A DNA stretch of 64,000 nt from CAVVGZ01 sp963841845 (GTDB taxonomy: Bacteria; Chloroflexota; Anaerolineae; Anaerolineales; Anaerolineaceae), in NCBI GenBank assembly GCA_963841845.1, contig CAWJEG010000005.1:372001-436000 (forward strand), written 5' to 3'. The notes beneath the pieces are model-generated. The model saw only the letters and a program-made list of their open reading frames with translations. It made no database searches and had not been told where the DNA came from. Both the position numbers and the translations under genes were made by a program. The first letter of the stretch is position 1. Every line of letters begins with the position of its first letter. Shown piece after piece: positions 58,401 through 64,000 of the stretch.

Positions 58401-59329
58401 TCCAGAATGGCGAACCTGCTATCCTGTGGGGCAGTCCCGGGGATGACCAGCATTTCCTGGATATGTTGGATTTTGTCGGGCAGAATGATATGTCGCTCCC
58501 CGGCAATTACGACAGTCTTCAAACATGGATGGATGTGGATAATTTTATTGATTACCAGGCATCTGAAATTTACTCCGCCAATTTTGACTGGCCTTACAAT
58601 AACACCGCCTACTGGAGATACAAAACGGATTCAACAAATCCTGGTACAGATAATGTTCTGGATGGGCGCTGGCGGTGGATATTATTTGATACAGACTTTG
58701 GGTTCAGCTATCTCCCAGAATACAGCGGCTATCAGCAAAACACACTGGATAGGGCAGCCAGCCTTGGCGATAATGGTTTGCTGCTTTCTGCCCTCCTTGA
58801 AAATGAGCAGTTCCGTACCAAATTTATTAACCGAACGGCTGACCTGTTAAACACAGCTTTTAGGGAGCGGAGGGTAGTATCAGCCATCGACCAGTTCCAG
58901 GAACTGCTTCAACCCCAAATGGAGGAGGAAATTCACCGCTGGCGTACCATGGAGGATTCAATCGATAACTGGGGCAGCAATGTAGAAATTCTTCGTGAAT
59001 TTGCCCGCCAACGCCCGGGTTATGTGCGCCAGCACATCATCGAGCGCTTCGGTCTGGCTGGTTTGGCTGAGTTGACTGTAGAAACCGACTCCACTCAAGG
59101 GTATATCCGGATCAATGGTATGGATATTTTACCGGATACTCCGGGAGTAGACGATCCTGACTCCTGGAGTGGGATTTATTTCATGGGAAATCCCATTCAG
59201 GTCAGCGCCATACCCTTGCCTGGTTACCACTTTTCCAAATGGGAAGGCATAAACCAAGCAGATGCATCATTCACCGCTGAATTAACCGGGGACCAGGCTT
59301 TGAAAGCCATATTTATAAAATCACCATAA
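55496..59329 (+). CDS. LRR-CotH membrane protein, copy 5 (intact, reference copy)
   Basis: 1277 residues. Membrane helices at about 10-30, 41-60 and 76-95; extracytoplasmic domain 96-232 (conserved GGEPGSAHYQGFMQAG); helices 233-257 and 268-288 with basic loops on the cytoplasmic side, so the long C-terminal part should face outside. LRRs 300-612 include three 68-residue super-repeats (388, 456, 524). Chitobiase-C-like segment near 670-695 (SASIHYTLDGSDPTRDSP). CotH atypical kinase about 760-1150: FPKKSLRLYA (ATP-site lysine 849/850), NGGNDWDQTLVRDVLMQ, NGEYWGIYYFRQYLDENYL, FDWPYNN (Asp1030), FDTDFGF (Asp1064/1066). InlB-like module 1190-1277 (PLPGYHFSKWEG). CotH kinases phosphorylate Ser in spore coat or exported proteins; the substrate here is unknown. 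Confidence 0.9.
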   Translation: MSISKNKWFKWGLTALFSVSAAYSIAAHFTGFIGASRQDKLVLLGSSLLIIGIFSIFLVTRVLPGIIKDITRRTMIRTALAAMFLALAALLILLQPPPFPEEHSLDITVLDQSSPLSAGNWVQILSIQRSNLPGKSRQNISLAELDFQGDWLSQAGDSLLWQGGEPGSAHYQGFMQAGMLLKFRTGPEQGIVQILWDGGVRTLDLYAPEDGSHTEILDPPLNWRKADSTRQFFVVAAFMANFVSLSYLLFFCGLFISKVTTRGWTIRYPRLLISSTFILLLLLLLNYSILQPVQFGDPNLEAIIRETLHNPDKPIFKHQLLTIAELDASSSHISNLEGLQYLHNLSDLNLRDNQITDLSPLTDLRYLHTLNLRGNNINNLAPLSTLTSLVYLNLHSNPGITSIAPLADLGNLETLILANVPVSHQVPIINRFSRLKHLNLRNTGISDISSLADLVDLLYLNLHSNPGIISITPLAGLSSLQTLILAEVPLQGQVTSLDLFPGLQHLNLRNTGISDLSSLSSLTSLVYLNLHSNPEITSITPLTDLTSLQTLILENVPVGDQIAVLGNFPGLIQLNLRNTSISDTSVLGRLMADGAFQDEPQSGLLSSLDLRDNPLDFTINDSYAPIRPFWDNISSRVPFVLPYFSTLPSPVFSHPAGFYPSPFLLELSSDDPSASIHYTLDGSDPTRDSPRYTDPIPIESRFGDTNQISEIEDVSPYWQKPDGEIFKATVVRTKTFHNQLDLSSPVETSTYFIDENIFNRYGMPVVSLVTEADYLFDYEDGIYVMGEIYDTSYKPELKNVLWQQDANYHQRGMEWERPIHIEIFEEDGLAGLTQNGVIRIHGGATRGFPKKSLRLYASREFDARDSFSYELFPGLTNKVDNQTIDQFENFLLRNGGNDWDQTLVRDVLMQNLVSHTPLDTLAFRPAVVFLNGEYWGIYYFRQYLDENYLSSRYQAQPDKLVILENDLRIQNGEPAILWGSPGDDQHFLDMLDFVGQNDMSLPGNYDSLQTWMDVDNFIDYQASEIYSANFDWPYNNTAYWRYKTDSTNPGTDNVLDGRWRWILFDTDFGFSYLPEYSGYQQNTLDRAASLGDNGLLLSALLENEQFRTKFINRTADLLNTAFRERRVVSAIDQFQELLQPQMEEEIHRWRTMEDSIDNWGSNVEILREFARQRPGYVRQHIIERFGLAGLAELTVETDSTQGYIRINGMDILPDTPGVDDPDSWSGIYFMGNPIQVSAIPLPGYHFSKWEGINQADASFTAELTGDQALKAIFIKSP
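56657..57268 (+). repeat. 204-bp tandem LRR repeat, three units
   Basis: Three in-frame 204-bp units (68 residues each, three LRRs) starting at 56657, 56861 and 57065, each opening with LVYLNLHSNP-type sequence (LLYLNLHSNP in unit 2) and closing with LNLRNT. Nearly identical stretches such as CTCAACCTCCATTCCAATCC recur. Confidence 0.9.
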
Positions 59330-59461
59330 CGAAGGTTAACCAATCGGATCGTTCAATTTCCCCAACCTGGTGTTAAATCCGCAATAAAAAAATAATCTAT
59401 ACGCAACATTCTGAGTCATCCGTTACTTGCTCATATTCCCCGGAAATGGGGAGGGGTCGAG

Positions 59462-59467
59462 TATAAT
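59462..59467 (+). promoter_or_regulatory. -10 element of gyrA
   Basis: TATAAT about 38 bases before the gyrA ATG. No extended TG and no clear -35, unlike the CotH promoters. Confidence 0.45.
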
Positions 59468-59505
59468 TAAGCCCGGGTAAATTTATAGCGAGGTCTATAG
59501 TTCAT

Positions 59506-61998
59506 ATGGAAATTGGCAACATTCAAGCAGTCGATATCGATGATCAAATGCGCAGCGCATATCTTGATTACGCCATGAGCGTCATCGTTGCACGCGCCCT
59601 TCCCGATGCCCGGGATGGTTTTAAACCGGTTCACCGCCGCATTCTCTACGCCATGAACGAAATGGGCATTCGTTCCAACACGCCTTATAAAAAATCCGCC
59701 CGTATTGTCGGGGAGGTGTTGGGAAAATTCCACCCGCATGGCGATATGGCTGTCTATGATGCCATGGCCAGGCTCGCTCAGGATTTTTCTATGCGTTACA
59801 TGATGGTGGATGGGCAGGGAAATTTTGGCTCTGTAGATGGCGATGCTCCCGCAGCAATGCGTTATACAGAAGCCCGCCTGGCATCCATTGCAGAAGAAAT
59901 GCTTGCAGATATCGATAAAAATACAGTTGATTTTGCTGATAATTTTGACGGCTCGCTGCAAGAACCAATCGTCCTCCCCGCCCGGCTGCCTAATATGCTG
60001 CTCAATGGTTCATCCGGCATTGCCGTCGGCATGGCTACCAACATACCCCCGCATAACCTGCGTGAGCTGATCAGGGCGATCAATCATGTCATCGATAACT
60101 ACGAGAACATTGATGAAATCTCAATCGAAGATTTAATGAAATTTATCCCCGGTCCAGATTTTCCAACCGGTGGTATTATCGTCGGTCGGGAAGGAATCCT
60201 GCAGGCTTACAGTACCGGTCGTGGCAGGCTTGTGATGCGCGGACTGGCGCATATAGAGGAAATAAAGAGCGGCCGGAATGCTATTTATATTACGGAGCTT
60301 CCATACCAGGTTAATAAAGCCAATTTAATTGAACGGATAGCGGAACTGGCACGCGCTGGACGGCTGCCGGATATCAGCGATCTCCGGGATGAATCCGACC
60401 GCAGGGGAATCAGTATTTACATCGAACTCAAACGCAGTGCCCAACCCCAGCGAGTGCTCAACCAGCTTTATAAATATACCGCTCTGCAGTCAACCTTTGG
60501 GGTCCAAACCCTGGCTTTGTTGAATAATGAACCTCGCCTTTTTCCGTTAAAAAAAGCTCTGCAGACCTTTATTGACCACCGCCAAATTGTCATAACCCGC
60601 CGCTCCGAGTTTGAACTGGATAAAGCGCGCCGTCGTGCCCATATCCTGGATGGATTATTAATTGCCCTGTCAAATTTAGATGAAGTAATCCAGACTATCC
60701 GCAGATCACCTGATGCCGAAACAGCCAAGGTTCGCCTCATTGAGCGGTTTAACCTGTCCGAAATCCAGGCACAGGCCATCCTTGACATGCAGCTTCGCAG
60801 GCTTGCGGCACTGGAACGCCAGAAAATTGAAGACGAACATAGACTTGTGCTGGAGCAAATCGCCTTTCTTGAGGATCTGCTAGCCAATCCCAGGAAAATT
60901 CTCGATGTGATTAAGGAAGATCTCCAGGAGCTTTATGAAAAATTTGGTGATGAACGCCGCACCCGAATCATGGCAGATGCCACAGAAAACTTTGAAGAAG
61001 ATGATCTTGTCTCCGATGAACCGACCCTGATTACGATCACGGAGCGCGGATATATCAAAAGGGTGGCACCCGGAATTTACCGCACCAGGAACCGTGGACG
61101 GCGCGGGGTTTCCGGGCAGAACGTCAAAGATGAAGATGAGATCATCATGATGCTGCTGGCACAAACGCTGAACAGCGTCCTATTTTTCACCAACCAGGGG
61201 AAAGTATATTCGGAAAAAGTGTACCAGATTCCGGATGCAAACCGCACAGACCGCGGCATTCCCGTCGTGAACCTCTTACCGATGGATGCCGATGAAAGGG
61301 TTACTGCCTGGGTTGTCGTCCCGAATTTTGACAATGTAAAATACCTCACCATGGCTACAGTAAAAGGGCGGGTAAAGCGAGTTGAGATTTCCGAGTTCGC
61401 CTCGGTGCGTAATGCTGGCTTAATTGCAATTAATTTAGAAAAAGGGGACCAGCTCGGCTGGGTCAGCATGACCTCAGGCGATGACGATGTCATCCTGGTA
61501 ACAGTCAAAGGATACGCTGTCCGCTTTCCTGAAAGGCAAATCCGTACGATGGGACGGAATACAATGGGTGTCTCCGGGATTAAACTGCGCTCAGGAGACC
61601 AGGTAACCTCTATGGAAGTTGTTGAGCCAGGCGGCAGCCTGTTAATCGTGACAGAAAATGGTTTTGGTAAACGTACACCTCTCGAGGATTATCCCGTCAA
61701 GAGCAGGGCAACCAGCGGTGTGCTGACAACAGATAAAAAAGGGCTTGGCAAGGTTGGTAACATCGCTACTGCCCGTGTTGTTCAAGATCAGGATGAAATC
61801 ACATTAATTTCGAAAAATGGACTTGTATTAAGGTTAAAGGTAGATGATATCAATATCACCGGGCGCGCCACCCGCGGTACCCACATCATTGATCTGATTA
61901 AAGGTGACAGCCTGGCAGCCCTGGCTCGCATTCCAACCTCTAGCATTGCTTCGATCTATAACAATTCTATTCCGGCAGATACCGAACCTGTAGTATAA
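59506..61998 (+). CDS. gyrA: DNA gyrase subunit A
   Basis: 830 residues, full length. Breakage-reunion domain: DYAMSVIVARALPDARDGFKPVHRRILYAM, active-site Tyr120 in AAMRYTEARL, NPIPPHNLRE-like GMATNIPPHNLRE. C-terminal beta-pinwheel of six repeats from about residue 500. In the quinolone region the sequence is HPHGDMAVYDAM: the usual Ser83 (E. coli numbering) is Met81 here, the acidic Asp85 is kept. The GyrA-box position reads RNRGRRGVSG rather than QRRGG(K/R)G. Together with GyrB it introduces negative supercoils. ParC is the alternative name, but length and a single copy here favour GyrA. Confidence 0.92.
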   Translation: MEIGNIQAVDIDDQMRSAYLDYAMSVIVARALPDARDGFKPVHRRILYAMNEMGIRSNTPYKKSARIVGEVLGKFHPHGDMAVYDAMARLAQDFSMRYMMVDGQGNFGSVDGDAPAAMRYTEARLASIAEEMLADIDKNTVDFADNFDGSLQEPIVLPARLPNMLLNGSSGIAVGMATNIPPHNLRELIRAINHVIDNYENIDEISIEDLMKFIPGPDFPTGGIIVGREGILQAYSTGRGRLVMRGLAHIEEIKSGRNAIYITELPYQVNKANLIERIAELARAGRLPDISDLRDESDRRGISIYIELKRSAQPQRVLNQLYKYTALQSTFGVQTLALLNNEPRLFPLKKALQTFIDHRQIVITRRSEFELDKARRRAHILDGLLIALSNLDEVIQTIRRSPDAETAKVRLIERFNLSEIQAQAILDMQLRRLAALERQKIEDEHRLVLEQIAFLEDLLANPRKILDVIKEDLQELYEKFGDERRTRIMADATENFEEDDLVSDEPTLITITERGYIKRVAPGIYRTRNRGRRGVSGQNVKDEDEIIMMLLAQTLNSVLFFTNQGKVYSEKVYQIPDANRTDRGIPVVNLLPMDADERVTAWVVVPNFDNVKYLTMATVKGRVKRVEISEFASVRNAGLIAINLEKGDQLGWVSMTSGDDDVILVTVKGYAVRFPERQIRTMGRNTMGVSGIKLRSGDQVTSMEVVEPGGSLLIVTENGFGKRTPLEDYPVKSRATSGVLTTDKKGLGKVGNIATARVVQDQDEITLISKNGLVLRLKVDDINITGRATRGTHIIDLIKGDSLAALARIPTSSIASIYNNSIPADTEPVV

Positions 61999-62158
61999 GC
62001 ACGATTAAATTTGCCTGGCTAATCCCGTAATCAGACGTCCATTGCTTTTTGGAATTCTGGCTCAGGTCATCACGGAACAGGCATACGCCCTCCAAATTCT
62101 CCTATCTTGGAGAATGCGTTGGACTGATGATTCAATTCATTAATATTCTTAATTGTTC

Positions 62159-62980
62159 TTATTCGATCCGCAGCGTTTGAACATCACCGGTTGACACCAG
62201 GATTTCATCTCCATCAGCCTGGCGGAGGCGAAGATTTCCGGTTGGATCTACTCCGAGAATCCGTCCCACCAGAACATGACTTCCCGGGCCTTGGATGGAT
62301 ACCATTTCTCCTGCGAACGCCAGCTTCTCCTGCCATTTCTGAAAAAAACCGGCCGATCCAATATGCTCCCGCCAGTAAGCCATTCTTTGTAAAACCACCC
62401 GAAGGATTTCAAAACGGTCAACTGGTTGGCGGATAATTTCCTCTACACAGGTCGCAGGGAAAAATAATTCCCCTTGAGGCGGGACCGATCCCTGGAAAAT
62501 ATTGATTCCAACTCCCACGACAATTGCCTGAATTGCATTTCCAAGCCAGGATGCCTCAACGAGAATTCCACACACTTTTTTCCCCAACAACAGGACGTCA
62601 TTCGGCCATTTTATTAGGGGATTAAGCGGGTAAAGTGTTTCCAGAGCATCGGCAACAGCCAACGCAGCCAGGGGTGAATATAGCTGAAGGAAAGATTTTT
62701 CAGACTCGCCGGGAATGAAAATCTGGCTGAACGCCAGTGCAACTCCTGGACGCGTTACCCAGGTCCTCTGCATCCTGCCGCGGCCTGAAGTTTGCTCATC
62801 GGCAATTACCAGGGCAGAATCGGGGGCTCCTTCATTTGCCCAATGCAGCGCCTCATCATTTGTGGATCCAATTGTATTAAAATACTGGCAGGCTGCAAGA
62901 TTCAATTCATCAAGTCGCGAACTCAACGGAGTATTTTCCATAAAACGGATTTTATCCCTATTTTGCGGATTCTTTATCAT
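62159..62980 (-). CDS. birA: Biotin-protein ligase (class I, no HTH domain)
   Basis: 273 residues (start 62980, or Met14 at 62941). Catalytic motifs: STNDEALHW, SGRGRMQRTW (biotinyl-AMP loop, usually GRGRRGR), LIKWPNDVLLLGKKVCGILVEA, VVGVGINI, and a C-terminal SH3-like domain (HVLVGRILGVDPTGNLRLRQADGDEILVSTGDV). No N-terminal winged helix, so it is a ligase only, not the bifunctional repressor. It biotinylates the carrier at 2539-3021. An ECF-type ABC gene lies next upstream on the same strand. Confidence 0.93.
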   Translation of the reverse strand: MIKNPQNRDKIRFMENTPLSSRLDELNLAACQYFNTIGSTNDEALHWANEGAPDSALVIADEQTSGRGRMQRTWVTRPGVALAFSQIFIPGESEKSFLQLYSPLAALAVADALETLYPLNPLIKWPNDVLLLGKKVCGILVEASWLGNAIQAIVVGVGINIFQGSVPPQGELFFPATCVEEIIRQPVDRFEILRVVLQRMAYWREHIGSAGFFQKWQEKLAFAGEMVSIQGPGSHVLVGRILGVDPTGNLRLRQADGDEILVSTGDVQTLRIE

Positions 62981-63174
62981 CAGATATATAGATAAAACGT
63001 AAATATTTACTTTCAGTCTACCGGTGCCATATATATTTCAATATTACCTTACTAAACGTGAAATATTTCGATTGAATATCTTTCCCCATGGGAGTAATTA
63101 TTTTTCGTACAACCTATGCTTCAAGGCAAGAATTAAGCATGAAGTCTCAGATATATCTTACTAACGCTTCCTCT

Positions 63175-63879
63175 CTATTTCAAACCATTTACAAAAAGCA
63201 AAGCCTCATTGTGAAGGATCCTGGCGCTTTTATCATCTGCGACGATTTTTCCACAATTCATAATAATTGTCCTAGGTGTGAGCGACGCAGCTAGTTCGAG
63301 ATCATGAGTAGCAATCAGCATTGTTTGTGGAAGTTCCTGCAGTAGTTGAATCAACTCACGGCGAGCTCGGGGGTCTAACCCGGCAGTCGGCTCGTCCAGG
63401 ATCAATATTTGTGGCTGCATTGCAAGTACTGTAGCAATTGCTATCCGCTTTTTCTCGCCTCCACTCAAGTGGTAAGGATTTCGCTCGGCATATTCATCCA
63501 TGTGAACCGCATTCAAAGCCTGATCGACTCTTTGTTGAACATCCTGTTTGTCCAAACCCTGGTAAATTGGTCCGTAAGCAATATCATCGAGAACAGTTGG
63601 CGAAAAGAGCTGGTCATCGGGATTCTGAAAAACAATACCTACCAAGGCACGTATTTGTCCGAGATTTTCTTTCTGTAACACCATCCCATTAATAATGATC
63701 TTTCCGCTTCCTTCAAATATACCGTTGAGGTGTAGAAGAAGGGTTGATTTCCCGGCTCCATTCGCGCCGACAAGAGCGATTTTTTCACCCGGCATGACAA
63801 TCAAACTAATCTCTCGCAGCGCAACTTTTCCATCCGGATATGAAAAAGAGAGATCACAAATTTCGATTATCGAATCCAA
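63175..63879 (-). CDS. ECF/CbiO-type ABC transporter ATP-binding protein
   Basis: 234 residues, TTG start at 63879 with a strong AGGAGGT six bases upstream. Walker A GANGAGKST, Q-loop FQNPDDQLFSPTV (typical of CbiO/EcfA), signature LSGGEKKR, Walker B ILILDEP and switch histidine ATHD. Such ATPases power energy-coupling-factor importers of vitamins, cobalt or nickel. The upstream gene (tail at 63883-64000) is very probably the T component. The imported substrate cannot be read; biotin is conceivable because birA is next door. Confidence 0.92.
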   Translation of the reverse strand: MDSIIEICDLSFSYPDGKVALREISLIVMPGEKIALVGANGAGKSTLLLHLNGIFEGSGKIIINGMVLQKENLGQIRALVGIVFQNPDDQLFSPTVLDDIAYGPIYQGLDKQDVQQRVDQALNAVHMDEYAERNPYHLSGGEKKRIAIATVLAMQPQILILDEPTAGLDPRARRELIQLLQELPQTMLIATHDLELAASLTPRTIIMNCGKIVADDKSARILHNEALLFVNGLK

Positions 63880-63882
63880 ACT

Positions 63883-64000
63883 CTAACCTCCTGTTAAAAG
63901 GCCAAGCATCCATATAGAAATAAGCAACATAAAACCCAGAAGCAGTGTCCAGCGATCATTACTCGAAAGGGGGATAGCATCAATCATGGGCGGCTCACCA
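63883..64000 (-). CDS. C-terminal tail of membrane protein, probably ECF T component (truncated by window)
   Basis: The minus strand reads in frame from the window edge: GEPPMIDAIPLSSNDRWTLLL then a hydrophobic helix and LTGG-stop at 63883. A short polar segment followed by a last membrane helix fits the C-terminus of EcfT/CbiQ proteins, and the stop lies 3 bases before the ATPase start, overlapping its ribosome site, as expected for translational coupling. Confidence 0.6.
   Translation of the reverse strand, partial: GEPPMIDAIPLSSNDRWTLLLGFMLLISIWMLGLLTGG

Noticed and set aside
38731..59329. Phage, plasmid or transposon island
   Set aside because: No integrase, transposase, phage structural gene or terminal repeats; the duplications look like local tandem amplification.

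Overview
The window looks like a chromosomal piece of a Chloroflexota bacterium, most likely an Anaerolineae-type lineage. This is an inference from gene content and style: Form IV RuBisCO-like proteins, a galactitol-type PTS, a split acyl-CoA carboxylase, LRR/CotH surface proteins, moderate GC, and common TTG/GTG starts. No phylogenetic marker was tested. An important caveat is that many genes are broken by single-base insertions. I resolved about 20 breaks by hand: about 18 are repaired by removing one base, usually from a short homopolymer, and two by adding one. Most of these genes are probably intact in the organism and are annotated here as reconstructed spans.

Layout. 1-3021: acyl-CoA carboxylase operon (carboxyltransferase, biotin carboxylase, biotin carrier). 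3232-5133: ABC1/UbiB-type kinase and a small protein. 5750-17500: carbohydrate locus with two RuBisCO-like proteins (RLPs), two medium-chain zinc dehydrogenases, a complete galactitol-family PTS (IIA, IIB, IIC), two class II aldolases and a PfkB sugar-phosphate kinase, plus an LLM oxidoreductase and a small membrane protein. 17845-29331: thioredoxin-DUF2892, MntP, a dynamin-like GTPase, a mannitol-phosphate-dehydrogenase-like protein fused to a C_GCAxxG_C_C-like domain, fatty acid desaturase, kynureninase divergent from a PadR regulator with a 20-bp operator-like palindrome, DUF421 and an HtrA-type lipoprotein protease. 29485-31591: histidine kinase and response regulator of a two-component system. 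32014-38304: membrane glycosyltransferase-like protein, a tRNA-Val(CAC) with an eroded tandem array of its own 3' end, a CMD/AhpD-like protein, a methyltransferase and lipoproteins.

38731-59329 is the most striking region: DUF4956 membrane protein, VTC/polyphosphate-polymerase-like protein, then five head-to-tail paralogues of a giant (about 1120-1280 residue) protein. Each has five predicted membrane segments, an extracytoplasmic domain, leucine-rich repeats, a chitobiase-C-like domain, a CotH atypical kinase domain and a C-terminal InlB-like module. The promoter of the DUF4956-VTC-copy 1 cluster and the upstream regions of copies 2-5 all carry the same extended -10 element (TGGTATAAT). The number of 68-residue LRR super-repeats varies between copies (3,3,1,1,3). 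Copies 1-3 carry frameshifts; copies 4-5 are intact.

59506-64000: DNA gyrase subunit A, biotin-protein ligase BirA, and an energy-coupling-factor (ECF) ABC ATPase with the tail of its presumed T component.

How genes may work together. BirA would charge the biotin carrier of the carboxylase. The PTS would import and phosphorylate a polyol or sugar that the dehydrogenases, RLPs, kinase and aldolases convert to central metabolites. The DUF4956-VTC-CotH set is a recurrent bacterial association of unknown function, here expanded into a family of probably surface-displayed kinases or adhesins.
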